A DNA stretch of 64,000 nucleotides from Chrysoperla carnea (Eukaryota > Arthropoda > Insecta > Neuroptera > Chrysopidae): the NCBI RefSeq assembly GCF_905475395.1, contig NC_058339.1, positions 39,441,172-39,505,171 on the forward strand, written 5' to 3'. The notes under the pieces were generated by a model, which ran no database searches, was not told where the DNA came from, and was given only the letters and a program-made list of their open reading frames with translations. Made by a program: the position numbers and the translations under genes. Position 1 is the first letter of the stretch; each line of letters opens with the position of its first letter. Positions 36,701 to 50,174 of the stretch are shown one piece after another.

Positions 36701-37105
36701 AAAGTACTTTTTCAAATATAGTAGAATACCCTTATTCAATGTATTTATATGCGCTCCCACCATATTTATTATACTTGTTTCATGGTCATTAATTTAACAA
36801 AGTCTTAAAAAATTCAAAATCCATTATTCTTGTTCGTTGCAGCTTTTGAAATTTTTTCCCCCTGGACCTAAATTTTAAGTAGTTAATTTTACAATTTTCT
36901 AAGCCAAAAATCTTTAAGAATAGTATAAATCACAAATATTGTAAATAATAGTTACTTGTTTTTCGATAAAATTGGAAAGGAGGAAACTGTTTAAGCTCGA
37001 AAGTCCCTGAAATCCAGAACTGACAATGAAGGTCTTGGGAAAAAAATTTAAAATAAAAATATATAGTTTCATTAAAACTAAAAAAAATTTAACCCCCAAG
37101 ACGTC

Positions 37106-37240
37106 TCCGTATAAAAAAATTTAATACTTTATTTTAATCTCCCTAAAAATGAGACGGTATATGTTTTTCCTTTTTTTAATTCATCTCGTTTTCGAAATAT
37201 AAGAATGATACTTTTTTTAAATTCACCTGTGTATTTAACT
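37106..37240 (+). repeat. Dispersed repeat R4, copy B
   Basis: CGTATAAAAAAATTTAATAC, AAAATGAGACGGTATATGTT, TTAATTCATCTCGTTTTCGA and AATATAAGAATGATACT follow the same order as 24890-25020. Confidence 0.5.
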
Positions 37241-39854
37241 CCATGTAGCGGTTTGAACAAAAAGTGTGTTAAAAAGTTAAAGATTACTGTGATGATCTTA
37301 CAAATAAGTATGAAAAATATCAATTCCATAAAATCAGTTTGAATTTGTTTTTCTTGTATAAAAACTTTTGAATATCCAATATTTCGGTTACGGTTATCGC
37401 ACATCATAGCATCCTTGCTAAATATTTATAAATTGCTTTTATGAAATTCAAATTAATCTTTCATTGAAAGTACACAAGTTTTTATTTGATAACTTTGTAC
37501 GAATATATTTAAAATGCCCACAACTTTTAAAATTAAAGCAAGTACCTGTCAAAGTTAACTAATTACAAAATTATGATTATTTATTCCTTATGTTCAAAAT
37601 GTACGTTGATTTCAAAATTAAATAATAAAGTTAAATGTTATATTTTTTTGTGTTGCCAGAGTATACTTATAAATATAATAATACCTTTACATAAAAATAA
37701 ATCATTGCTTTTATTATCATAAATAATAAATAAATAAAAAAAATTATTCTGCTAGTTTATTTAATTTTATCTGTGTAGTAAATAAATAAAATACAATTGC
37801 TGCAATTTCGAATTGTAATCGAAAATAAAACAAAACAAAAATATTGTTTAAGTAATCTTCGTTTGACCTCTGTATAGATATCATAATGACATACTCAGTT
37901 TGTCTTAAACATTCAGATTTTAACTGAAAATATACAAGCGCTAGAATTTTTAAGTTCTCTTTCATTGAAAACTTTACAAAAATAAGCAGAAGAAAAAATA
38001 AATAATGGTGAATCATATTCTCCAAAGCGTTTTCAAATCTGAAGTCTCAAATCTTAAAAACCAAAAAAGGTAGATATAATTCTTCTCGTAAAATATTCAA
38101 GTATGCTGTGTCCATATACAACGTCGAAAATTGAGAAAATTCAAAATAATTATATGAATTTGTTTATCCAAACAGGTGAATTTAAAAAAATATAAGCTCA
38201 TTCTATCATCTTAATTTTTACATTTGAAAATAATTCCTTGCAATTTCCATCCTTTTAAGTACCTTTAACGCTAGAATGTCAAGCTTTGTATAAACTTTTG
38301 TTTACCTTGCATCATATGTCTGTCTGTCTGTTTTTCTTTCTTCGCGTCCTAGAATCCTAGAATATGTGTAAATGGATAACAATGCCATTCTTAAAAATCG
38401 GTAGTCACAATTCTATGAAAGATTTAAACCGCTAGACATTGAAATCGCAAAGACTTGGACGATTTTAAGGATTTTGGTGTTTATATCTTAAATATCGAAT
38501 ACCAAAACGAAATAAGGAAAAGAAAATAATGTAAATTTGCAGTTCAAGTAATATTTTAGCCAAAAAATTCTAGTCAAACCCCCGACAAAACCTATTAGTT
38601 GGGATATACAGAGAATTATTTTATCCAAAATGTTTTTGAATATAGGCAGTTTTTTTTACATAATTATATTAAAATTAGACTTTTTGAATGTATATGGAGG
38701 TCAATAAAATGATGAGATGAGAATCATAACAATAAAACAAGTAAATAATAAAACTAAACATATAATACCTCTATACAGTGTGTATCAAATTGATAAATAA
38801 TAGTGTAAAATAACAATAAAAATATATCATAACAATAACGTCAATTTCTGTCAAAATATGTAATGTGAAAAAAATTACATAGGTTCTTTTTTTTGTGTAT
38901 ATTATATTGATAAAAGTGGCCGTCAATCTATTTTCCTGAGTGAACTTGACGCTTGTGATGTCATCCATCTTGTTAGAGTATAGTTAGAAGGTTCGATGCC
39001 CCCGCCTTTTAGCGCCGACGCGCATCAACCATATCACTCACATAATTCTACATAGGTACATACATGTGTGTGTAACATTTTAACTATATATGTATATATA
39101 TATTCACATAGAATAGAAAATGTTATAAAGAATGAATTTTCCCCCAACATTTTCGCATTACAAAATCGACCAACGAACGGAAAATATATTTTTCTACATA
39201 CAAAAAAAAAACCAGTTTCTATTTGATTTATATTATACCCATCATACTAGTAGTCTCTTTTCATGTTATTTTTATTCATGTAGCTCACTTGGCTGTTGGT
39301 ACACTTTTTGTTGATTTAGATAAATTCTTCGTAGATATATTTCTTATTATAAGAGCACAACCAACGGATATGTGAAACAGACAAAAAAAAAACAAGCCCT
39401 GGTGGATACGACCTTTAGGGCTAAATTAATAACTTTCTAAATAATTAACGGAATATATTATTTGTTAATTAGATATTGAAAAAATGTTCTTCTTAACATA
39501 TAATACGTTATTTAGAGAACAATTTAAGGAGATCCACCTCATCAAATAATGTACATATCAAGTGAAATTTACAAAATTTTAAAAACGGCTGTGGAACTCG
39601 CATTTGAAACATATCTAAGACCACTCTCCATTAAATTGCCTCTTTCCTTAAAACCTTTTCCAAACTTAGCCGATTTGGAAAATCGTCGCCAATTTTAAAC
39701 ATGCTCCAAATAAGGCGGCATAATCTGAGAACAAATTATGGTAAATTTAAAACATGTTTTATTAAAACAACTCGTCTTCGACTGCGAATAAGGGATTAGA
39801 AGGCTTGCTTTGCAGTGCAACTATTTCTCATATAATAATTTTCTTCAATTTTTT

Positions 39855-40165
39855 GCAAACAATTGGATGACTGATATCGAATTTGCCACATTACTCATAA
39901 AAATGTAAAAGTAGACTTGATACTGTAACAAAATTTGAAAGTTAAATTAAATTTGATTAAAAAACGAAGAAGTTAAAAGCATTCAAAGATTGTTGCCCGT
40001 CTTTTTCTTTCAAAATAGTGTTTTATACATAGTCTCTAGTAATCTCTATGACGATACTCAACAACGACGTCCTTTTTAAAATATCTTCCTCTTTGTTTAA
40101 CTAGAAGTTTATATTTTGCGTACTTCTAGAGATTTTTATCCGTGTATTGAGAATTCTTCTCTCGT
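39855..40165. mobile_element. MITE family M2, copy C (degenerate)
   Basis: Recognised by GACTTGATACTGTAACAAAA, TTTGATTAAAAAACGAAGAA, CTATGACGATACTCAACAAC and TCTTCCTCTTTGTTTAACTA in the same order as copy A. The terminal GGGGATC motif has decayed (GGATGACTGATATC on the left). Confidence 0.6.
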
Positions 40166-41454
40166 TTTCTATAAATATATCAAAACGTAAAGATTTCTAT
40201 TTCAATTATCGAGGTAATAACAATAATTTAGTATCAGAAAGTTAAAATTTATGCTGAAGATTCTTTACAATAATGCTGTGCGTTTTTTTTTCATCATCCA
40301 ACTTAAATGCATTTTATATACAAATAAATCCGGTCTTACAAATTTATTATGATTATTTTTGTTTTTGTTCTTATATTTAGTAAGGCATTATTAAGTCTTA
40401 TATTAAGTAAGGCATGGTAAGGCAGTATTTAAGTTAATTTCATTTTAAGTATTAAAGTATTTCATAATAGTACCTAATTGAATCATTGATAATATAAACA
40501 CACTACTTCACGTGGAAAGTTCACACTCAAACATCCATATTCCACTTTCAAAGTGAAAATTTTATTATTTTATTTAGTTGTAACATATGGCATTTCAAGT
40601 TCCAAAACTTTGTTCGGAAAGAATTTTCCAGACCCGTAGCTTAAAATGAACAGATTTCTTTGACTTCCCATCGCTTCCACCAACAATTTTAATTTTCTAA
40701 AATAAATAATTGCTGAATAAGTTTTAAAGGTGTAAACACGTTTTAGTGTATATTTTGGGGTATCACATACGAAATTATCTGTTCGAAAAAATATTGGTTA
40801 TATCATTACATTGAAAAATATCCAATATGTTGAAAAAATTCCGAAATCAATGATACTTTTTCATCTGTTTTATTTGAAAGTGGTTAAATATTTATTTATT
40901 TTTTTAATTTCAAAATAATTATTAAGATAAACTGAGTAATAAATAATTAAAACATTAAATTATAATCAACGCATATGTATAATAATTTTAGAGGGTAAAA
41001 TTTTTAAGTGGTTTGAATCAAGACTAAAATCAACACAAAAGTATATATAAATTAGTTACTAATTTAATAAAGTACATACTTCACTTTGTGAAATAACACT
41101 TCAACTAAATAATAAACGAACGATAGTCGTCAGTCAGTTCACTCACTATATTATATGATTTATTATCCTTTTTTATTATCATATTATTTACTTTATAATA
41201 AAAAAAGATACACATATAAATATAATATTACAATAATTTGTTAATGTCATTTTCAATGACTTTCAATTGTTTTAAAGATACAAAGTAATGTATATGATGA
41301 AAATTTGGTATGAAATACTCCCATAACATCTGTGTACATACTGTGGAAATAATTTGAAAGTCGTTTGAAGTTTTGTAGGAGCGCTGGTTCTCACTAGTTT
41401 TAAAGGAATAGAAAAAATCTGAAAAATTCATAATATAAAAATAGATATAGTCAT

Positions 41455-42200
41455 GTCATCATGCCATATATCGGAAACTACATCTAACTTTTTGTCGCTA
41501 GAAAGTTTTGATCTTTGCAATGGTCCAGGTAGGCCAATCATTAGAATCCATTTATGAGGTAATTTTTGAATATTTTAAAACCTTGAAAATATGTGTCAGA
41601 AACGTATACTCGGGGATTTTCGGGGTCTCTGATCACTATTCCGAAATCAGAATTTTGATATATATTCAAAATGGATCAAAAAATCATACTCAGGAGTTTT
41701 TTGGTTCACTGATCACGATTCGGAAGTTAGAATGAAGATTTACTCTCCTCTTCTGGGGTTTTTCAGCCCCGCTTGTCCAAAACAGGAGGTTTCTGTAAAT
41801 ATTCGACAAAATGGGCCAAAAAAGTATACTCGGGGTTTTTTGGAGTCACTGATTACGATTCCGTAGTTAAAAAAGGGATATAATCCCTCCTTCTTATGGG
41901 TTTTCACCCTTCGTTGACCTAACACTGTAATTTTCTGTAAATATTCAATTCGGACCAGCGGAGTGAATTACTCCAAGAAGGGAGGAGTATATCGAAATTC
42001 TGACTGCAGAATAGTGATCAACGAAACCAAAAACCTCCAGATGTACGTTTCTGGCCCATTTCGTTGAATGATTTCAAGGTTTTGAAATTTTCAAAAATCA
42101 CCTCCAAAATGGATTATAATAATGGGCTTTTTTTGCCCAAAGCAATGACCAAACTTTCTAACGGCCAGAAGTTAGATGTAGATTTTGATATAATGACCTT
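41455..42200. mobile_element. 750-bp palindromic element with internal repeats
   Basis: The ends are inverted copies: CTACATCTAACTTTTTGTCG, CTAGAAAGTTT and TTTGCAATGGTCC on the left against AATGACCAAACTTTCTAACG, CCAGAAGTTAGATGTAG on the right. Further in, AATCCATTTATGAGGTAATT pairs with AATCACCTCCAAAATGGATT. The middle holds at least three direct repeats of GTATACTCGGGG-TTTT-GG-TC-CTGATCACGATTCC (about 41605, 41680, 41825) and one inverted copy (about 42010-42050). Open frames inside are artefacts of these repeats. Confidence 0.78.
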
Positions 42201-43227
42201 CCTGAACATTAAAAAAAAAAGTGGCCCGATAGGTTGAGGTATATATATATACATACGAGTGCTATCGGGATAAAAAATTCGAATTTAGAAAAATTTATTA
42301 ACATAAAAAATAATTTGAAAATTATATTCTAGCATGTGCATAGAGGTACAATACATATTATAAACGATGATATGTAAGTACGTTTTACACCTCATAGATG
42401 TCGACACTGATTTAGATAAATAATATCATTGAAAAATAAACCTACATTATTATACACTGTGTTTCTTATCGATCTTGCAATATGAATTTTGATAATATAT
42501 CCGTGATTTATCAGTATAATAATTTGCTAGTTTATTTTTTTTTTAAATAATTTTTATTGTAAAACTACAATAAAAAAGACCTTTCAATTGTATTAAAAAT
42601 TAGTGTTGTTGAATATATGAATTGTATATGTGTACCTATATGGACCAATAATATCAAATTAATGACATGAATTTTATTGTTTCAGTGTTGTTTATTTATT
42701 TCAAATAAAAATAAAAAACACACACAAAACAATATAAAAAATAAAAACATACAAACGACTACAGTTTAAAAAACAAAAAAAATTGCTGTGAACACAAAAT
42801 TCTTGTTTTTAATGGGTATTCATAATAATACCTATACTGTATAATATGTAAAACAAAGAAAATACAACAAAATCAATGTAATAAACAAAGACAAATATAA
42901 TGTTTGTGATCAAAAATTTATTCAGTTCAGCTGCTCCTATTTCAGTCAACATAATACAACAGCCAACTTTTTAAATAGAAAAAAATGTCACACCAATGCA
43001 CTGTGGTGTATACTATATGCATGTATTTGTGTATGTGTGTGTTATATGTAGAGGCCGCTGGCGTCAATGTTGACTTTTTATGGCGCATTAAAACGATCGA
43101 ATGGACATCTATGCATGTGTATCCAAACTAACAACCTGTCCCAGTTCTATCATCAAATGATTGTATCTTTCACACTGTATATTTAATAAGGATGTATACA
43201 CTATGTTTAGTGTAAGCTCAGTTTTTA

Positions 43228-43440
43228 AATTTAGATCATTTTTATACCATGTTTACATGAAATATATATCAAGGTATACTGAGTTAAGTCCCAAGTTTGT
43301 AACGCTTAAAAATATTGATGTTTTGAAAAAAAATTTTGGTGTAAGTGTTCATAAAATCGCCTAATGAGTCCATTTTCGATTGTTCGAAATGTTCCTTATA
43401 AAAAATAAACAACTTTGGTTTGAAGCTCTTTTGTACATTA
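43228..43440 (+). repeat. Dispersed repeat R1, copy D (partial)
   Basis: Contains TATACCATGTTTACATGAAA, GTCCCAAGTTTGTAACGCTT, GTTCATAAAATCGCCTAATG and GTTCCTTATAAAAAATAAAC. The central GTCCGTCC segment is lost. Confidence 0.65.
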
Positions 43441-46400
43441 TATGTATTATATAGGAATATCAGTTATGCCCATATGACACCGAAACACGACTGTGGTGCC
43501 AAAAACAATGTAGTTTTTGTAAAAATTTCAAGATGCAATATTTTTTGTAGTTTTTATGGTGGAATTGATCACAAAAAAATTCGACAAAAAATATTATTAG
43601 TATATTAAGAAAGGATCATTTCAAATTTTTGGTGTTTACTGCCATTTTTATCTCGAAATAATTAAAAGACCTATAATATATGTCGTTTAAAAAGTAAAAA
43701 ATAATTTTTAATTATTTCAAAATTTTATTTAGGTATAATGCCCGCGAACATTTTTTGGAATTATTAGAAATTAGAATAAGTTTACGATTTTTTAGGCATA
43801 GTGTCTTGGTAGTCTAACAATATTAAGAAAGCTACATATTTTTAGTAAGAGCTTTAGCAATTAATTTAATTTTCAATTGACTCAGGAGCCAAAATATCGA
43901 ATGCTTTCTTGCTTTTCTGATACGAAGATAAACCTGAAGATGACCAAATGCAGATAAAAAGTTCTTTTGGCAACAATCATATTTTATCCGAAATTAATTA
44001 ACTTTTGTAGCTTTGTGGGTTTAATGTCTGGGATGGAACCCTTGTATTTTTGAAAATAAAATACAATACCTGAAACTGATGTAGCTATATATTGATTTGC
44101 TGATAATGTAGCTTTATATTACGGCAGGAATTTTTTTTATCGGTACAGTAGTTGTTAAGTTTATCTATTAAAAAAAAAAAAAAAAAACAAAATAAAAAAT
44201 CAAGTCTTTCCTCTTTATAATATTAGTGTAGGTTAAATGCATTTAGACCTATTTCGTTAGAATTATCAAACACAAGGCTTTACAATCGATGATATAATTT
44301 AAACTCGACCAAACTTTTAACTTAAAAGCCAAATGAATAAAATTTATACAAACAAAGCCGTAAATGAAAGAATTACGTCATTAAACCGTGAGAACAAGTA
44401 TGTTTTTTTCAAACTTACTTTAAACAAAACAAAAAAAAAACCTATAAACTTTTGCACAAAAGAAGAAGAATATAAAAGAATTTTTCATAATATTCGCTTT
44501 TTTTCCTTTGTTTTTAACACGTTTATTCGCACGCTGCTGTTTTGTCGCGTTGCAATCCAATGCAAACAGATACGACAGTATGCAGAGACAATAATAAATC
44601 TAACGTTGTTGGGTATACACCAATATTTGATGTGATGAGCCGAAGTGGTAAAGAACGCGTGAAAATATTTCAAATGAATTTAAAAAAAAAATAGATATAG
44701 AAATACTCATCTCTGTGATTCTGATAGATGTAGTCGAGTAGTCATTGGATAGATGCATAATTTATCTTCTCTGTTTAATAAAATGCCGCCGCCCGACGTT
44801 ACTTCTCATATACTTTGGTATTTCTACTTTTGTTTGGTTCAAGTATAAATGTGTAACATGGTCTCACTTATACTTGTGTGAAAACAGATTCGTTGAGAAC
44901 GGATTTTGTATGGGTATACATAATCGATTCGATGATAGCTTTAATAGCACTTTAACTTGACCGATGTTAAAGGTGATAATGTTTTTTTTTTTTACATTTT
45001 TTTATTATTAATCTTTGGGCACAGAATATTTAGTTTCTTTATCTTATTAGAGAATATTTAACTAATTTTTATTAACGTAGGTCAGTAAACCCGTTGAAAA
45101 ATCATTCTTCTTTAAATTACAGGCAGGTACCACTTAACCAGTCAACCGTTCGGAAATCTTTAGTCTCGTGATGAGAGATTTGCTCACACGTTCTGCACAT
45201 GCGTCAAATATTTCACTGGTTAAATATTCTTTAACTTTGTTAATCATATCCTCTTCACAATTTTTCATAAAAGTGTTTTAGAGGAAAAAATAATTAAATT
45301 CATTAGGCTAGTAACGAAAGTACACGAACAGACCCGAAAATTTCCGAAGTGAATATATTTTACTTACAACTTTACTCTCGTCGCGAGAAAAATTCTCACC
45401 ATTTCTGAAGGACTTGAAAAAAAATATTTTTATTAAAACTGTAGATAGGTTGAAAAAAATCTAAAAAATTCATAATTTTGAAAATGGCTAAAATTATATG
45501 AAGAACACATATACCATTTGAAAAATAAAAGTTATTTGTGCCTTAAATCGAGCTTGAGCAAAATGCTCATAACGCGATACGAGTTAAAGGAGCAAATTAT
45601 ATTCCAATCAGTTTGTTTGTTCTTGAAATCACTATAATTATCAGAACTAGGTACTTCTAGCTAATGAAAGTGTGTCAAAATATTTTTTTAAACTGAAAAT
45701 GCACTCAATATCAAAATAATTAAAGAAATTTCTGCCCTTACATGGAGCCCTTATGATTTTCGGGCCTGACCCCTCAAATATTTAATCCGGCTCTGGAAGC
45801 AGGCTAGAGAAATAATATAAAATATAAAGCAAGATGATTTTTGATTCATTTTTAAAACTTCAGTAGCAATTTATCGAAAATTGGAATAACCGAATTAAGT
45901 ATTCTTCAACCGTTGTCCATTATAAAAACCCAATGTATGGAATAGGCCTAAACATGTAGTACAATTCGTATAAATACGGAGTATTATTATATTATGAAAT
46001 TGTTTCCTACACAGACTAATACAAATCAATAATATGTCTTACAAGTTGATATCCCCAAAAAAGAGTTTCAGTTTTTTGCAAGTATTGGAATGCACATGCT
46101 TTTCTACATTTTGTCATGAATCTGATTATTTTTTGACAACTAACTTCGTCATATCACAGTCAATTGTTTATCCGTAGATGACAATAGAAGTTTTCGTTTA
46201 TGTAAAAAAAAACTAACTTTTAAGACCATTGTATTTTTATATATTTCAATAAAATATCAAAAAGGTTTCTAGTTCTTTTTTGGTTTGATAATATGTTAAA
46301 TGTATGTAAACTACAGTATAAATATATCCGCCATGTTTGATCGACGCTAGCGCCTCGGACCTCCCATACGCCGACATATAACAATCATTGTTCTGTCACA

Positions 46401-47127
46401 AATCGTGGCGGCTTCTTTTAAATTTTATTATCCGTTCGTCGTTTCTCGTTACATGCTAGTACTGTTTGTTTTATATTTTTTTTCGAAACTTTATTATGTA
46501 TCTTTTTCTATAACATTGATAACATGTGTATATGTCTCTTTTTATTTATTGGTGTGTGACAATTCGTTTCGTTTTTTTTTAAAGTTCTGTTCATATAAGA
46601 AGATTTTAAATATTGATAATCGTATTTACTTTTTAAAATACCATACACAATATATTTTGTCTTTTTTTCAAGTTGTTGTTGAATTGTACACATAAAAATA
46701 TGTAGCAATGGGCATTATTTTTATTGAAAATTGTTAAAATTAAAACCAGAAATTTTGAAATGTAAAAAAAAAGAAACTAGGTCACTAAATACAAATGTTT
46801 AGCGACATTTATTTACAAAATCTAATTGTTTGTAAGTAAGAAAAAAAAGTACAACAAAAGTATAAAAAATTTCATTTTTAATCTCAAAATTTACACCTTA
46901 AGGTAGTTCAATCGTTATAGTCAAGTCCATAAAAAAATTCTCTCATATTAATGCACTATTTGTGACAACAGTGAACAATACTAGGACATTGTATGTATAC
47001 ATATATTCAATACAGACCCACAGCCGCAAAAAGTTTTTTTGTGTTTACCTTTTTAACAAGGTAGCAAGAACCTTTTTCTTGATAACAAAAAATTTGTCCT
47101 AAATTAATGTTCCATGTTTTAGAATAA

Positions 47128-47592
47128 AAAAACCGACACTGACTCCAAAAATAACAATAATTTTAACTTTATATTATCGTTATTTTTTTACTTTTTAGTT
47201 CATATTAATTTGTTTTGGAAAAGTTTTTCTTTTGAAGTCGGTTTTCTTTTTGTTAAAAGTTTTTGTTGTTGTTGTGATTTATAGTGAATCTGAAGTAAAC
47301 TAACTAATTTGTCACTAAAAAAAGAATCATCGAAATCGGTTGGCGTGATATTGAGTTATTCGTCCTCTTGTCGTGCATACTTATTGCAAATTTAAGACTT
47401 TTATGGTTTTCTCATGGATGCCATAGTCAAAACTAGACCAAAATGAAATGGGACCACACGGAAATCTCCAGCTTTCAAATAGATAAAGAATCATCAAAAT
47501 CGGCTCAACCAGTCGAAAGTTCTGAGGTAACACTCATAAAAAAAATACAGGCGAATTAATAACCTCCTCTTTTTTGTTTGAAGTCAGTTAAA
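47128..47592. repeat. Dispersed repeat R2, copy B
   Basis: Starts AAACCGACACTGACTCC and ends GAAGTCAGTTAAAAAA. Contains GATAAAGAATCATCAAAATC, CAGTCGAAAGTTCTGAGGTA and GGGACCACACGGAA. The first 135 bp are an inverted version of the first part of copy A (CAAAAATAACAATA, TTGTTTTGGAAAAGTTTTTC). Confidence 0.65.
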
Positions 47593-48789
47593 AAAATGGT
47601 AAGACCTGTTTTCGAGATATACAGAAAATAATTTATTTTTTACTCGGCATACCTCCAGCACGCTAATTTTGATATTCTTTCACAGACGGTGGAAAAATTT
47701 CCTTTTTTTTAATCAGTATAGAATAATACCTTTAATTATCTTAAATTTCAATTTTATTGGATATCTATAAGAAAAAGCCTTCATATAATTTTATTTTTAT
47801 CTTTATCGGATCATATTTATTTAAGTTATTTATCTCCGAATTTGCAATGCTTCCCTATCTCTATATTTTTAGAGTGACGAAACACTTATTCGAAAAACTC
47901 TTCTATTCTCTGTGTTTACCGGTATTGGCATATTAATCCGATAACATCCAATATAAATTTTGTATATCTTTTTACATATAAATTTAACAGATAATTTATT
48001 AAAAAAAACTTCGACCATTCATAAAAAAAGTTTCAAATCATTCTTGAAAGAACACAAAACACCTGGGTTAAATGAAAAACTTGGGTCATTTATTTCAACA
48101 TGACATCATCATGACTTGTCTAGAGAGAAATCTTAAATTCCAATCAATGATAATATTTTTGGCTTTTATATTCTTTTAATATAATTAATTTTGTTGTACG
48201 TGCAATGTACAATATCCTTTCATATTTCAAAAACTTTGGAGGAAATAAAATATCAATTTTCTTTTATTGAGTGTTAGAATGATTAATTACACAGAAATTT
48301 ATGCTCCTCTCTCAATGTTTTCCACAAACCATCAGTTTAATGACGGTAGGTAATCGAAATAAAGAAGCAGCCATGGCAAAAATTCTTTCTGGAATTATAT
48401 AAATTTTTTGAGCAGGAAAAATTATACGGAATTATTTAATAAAGCGACAGATAGGATGATATTTTTGACTGGTATTAAAAGCTTTGTAAAGCTATTTTGC
48501 ACGAATTTCTCCTGAATATCATCCCCTAGACCATAACATGTTGATTCTTTTTGATAAAATTAGGACTGTCAACAGGTTTTTGTGTTTTGAATAAAAAATT
48601 ATGATTTTTATTAAATGAGTCATATTGGATCCATAACAATTTATTTTATATCATTATCTACTTAATTGGCACAGCGGTCGAAACAAATTGACTTTTTTTT
48701 TTGAATAAAAGTTTTTTTTTTTTATATATTCATTGTGTTTTAGTTAATATATCGATATTTATTTTATGATTATGTTCTTTTTCTTGCAG

Positions 48790-48908
48790 AGTAATCCTTA
48801 CGCGTTAAAAGATGGAAGTAGTTCGGCAGAAATGTCAGCATGGACAAGTGCTGGCTTACAGCCAACCACAGGATATTATCCCTACGATCCAGCGTTAGCT
48901 GCTTATGG
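48790..48908 (+). CDS. ara/caup: Iroquois-class homeobox gene, coding exon 3
   Basis: A 119-nt exon encoding residues 167-205 plus two bases of a split Gly codon. It starts SNPYALKDG, continues SAEMSAWTSAGLQPTTG and ends YYPYDPALAAYG. This is the strongly conserved segment just N-terminal to the homeodomain in ara/caup proteins, where the family continues with Tyr-Gly and then the ARRKNATRE homeodomain start. The acceptor is TTTTTCTTGCAG|AGT (AG at 48788-48789) and the donor is GG|GTAAGT (GT at 48909). The phase-2 end requires the next exon to begin with one base completing Gly. No such exon is visible in the remaining 15 kb, so the homeodomain and the Iro box lie beyond the right edge. The frame is continuous with exon 2 (Leu166|Ser167). 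Confidence 0.96.
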
Positions 48909-49256
48909 GTAAGTGTTTGATAATATTACCAACATATTGTTTAAACTATCATACAGTGAACACTGTTTATAATACAATCAAAGTTATTGTCAAGTCATGA
49001 GTACAAATTATAACGAGGTCGAATCAGATATTGAATTACTTTGCTTTCGTCCTGTCACTCCTAAAAAAAGAATTCTGGTAACAATTCTTCAAGACTATTT
49101 AGAATTTTTATTGCTAATTTTTTCGGTTATACAGTGAAGCATGCCAAATTATTTTGTACCTTTTAGTCCGTTATAAAAACATGGTCCTTACATTAAAAAT
49201 TTTTTCAAATTATAATTTGTTCTTACTTTATTTACCTTGCCGATTCTAACGTAGTT

Positions 49257-49470
49257 TTAACCCCCGGGTTAAAAAAAGGGGTGTTATAAGTTTGACCGTT
49301 ATGTGTGTGTGTCTGTATATGCGTCTGTCTGTGGCATCGTAGCGCCTAAACGGATGAACTGATTTTCAATTTGTTTGGTTTTATTTGAAACGAAATTTTA
49401 CGAAGTGTTCTTAGCTATGTTTCAAGTGCGAGATAAGGGTTCCGTACTCAAAAAAACTAAAAAATTGGCG
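49257..49470 (+). repeat. Dispersed repeat R3 (GTGTTATAAGTTTGACC family), copy A
   Basis: Contains ACCCCCGGGTTAAAAAAAGG, GGTGTTATAAGTTTGACCGT, a TGTGTCTG run, GGCATCGTAGCGCCTAAACG and ATGAACTGATTTTCAAT. This is a repeat type familiar from other insect genomes, class uncertain. Confidence 0.65.
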
Positions 49471-49734
49471 GTGATCTTCAAAATCGATTCAGTTTGGAAA
49501 AAGTATGGCATATAATTTTAACATATAAATAATTACTATGGAAATGAATGGTTAAATAAACATGGATAAATTTATTTTGAAAAATGAAATGGTAAAATAA
49601 CTAAATAATTCAAAACAATAATTCAGGAGAACAAAGTCAACTCAAATATTTCAATTTTAATTAAAATATTTCCAAAAGTTTGTCCCAAAAAATAATAGTT
49701 CTCTAAGTATCCTTTTCATTTCATCTGATGTCCT

Positions 49735-49925
49735 TGACCATCACTTTGATAATGATTTTAGAAGGAGTGCTATAAGTTTAAAGTGTTTATCTGTGCGATT
49801 GTGTGTTTCTCAGTGTCATCATAGCCCCTAAACGGTCGAACTGACTTGATTGAGAACATTTCAGAGCTAAGTTTCCTAAAGTCGGTTTACAAGGCATAAA
49901 TCGCATTTGTCGGGGGTTTCTAAAA
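49735..49925 (+). repeat. Dispersed repeat R3, copy B (degenerate)
   Basis: Recognised by GGAGTGCTATAAGTTTAAAG, TGTGCGATTGTGTGTTTCTC, CATAGCCCCTAAACGGTCGA and GCATTTGTCGGGGGTTT. Confidence 0.5.
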
Positions 49926-50141
49926 TTTTGTAGAGAAATTTTGATTTAGAAATTTTTTTACCACAATTTTAATTTAAAATATTTCCTGTTATTTAATAAC
50001 CAATTTGTTGAATACTCATTCCATTTTGGGGTTATCAAAAACAACGATGACAATTTCCCCAACTACACATTTACACTAATAATATACTATCGAATAATAG
50101 TACAAAAAATTTCGTGCAATAACTACAATATTTAGAGTATT

Positions 50142-50142
<1 letters not shown>

Positions 50143-50172
<30 letters not shown>
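50143..50172. repeat. Poly-T tract (30 nt)
   Basis: The longest homopolymer in the window, in intron 3. It could be the tail of a minus-strand retroposed copy, but no body is recognisable. Confidence 0.95.

Positions 50173-50174
<2 letters not shown>

Larger units (their letters stand above)
24743..48789 (+). other. Intron 2 of the Iroquois gene (24,047 bp)
   Basis: Complete GT...AG intron between exons 2 and 3 and the most repeat-laden part of the window. It includes the 1.7 kb TIR element (31578-33272), a minus-strand Helitron (33714-34064), a MITE (28231-28629), a Helitron-derived palindrome (about 36330-36700), a 750-bp palindrome (41455-42200) and several dispersed repeats. A perfect 22-bp-stem hairpin lies at 31155-31206. 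Less AT-rich patches at 38990-39060, 43045-43150 and 46325-46450 could be regulatory. I see nothing identifiable in 25140-26690, 27000-28230, 34340-36320, 37250-39500, 40220-41450, 42210-43220, 43450-47120 (except 46325-46450) and 47600-48780, beyond homopolymer runs. Confidence 0.9.

Noticed and set aside
41508..41925. Frames of 75 and 61 codons on opposite strands
   Set aside because: Both arise from internal direct repeats of the 750-bp palindrome.
45130..45220. TTAACCAGT / ACTGGTTAA inverted pair as transposon ends
   Set aside because: Only 9-bp arms at about 76-bp separation, with no second copy noticed; chance is likely.
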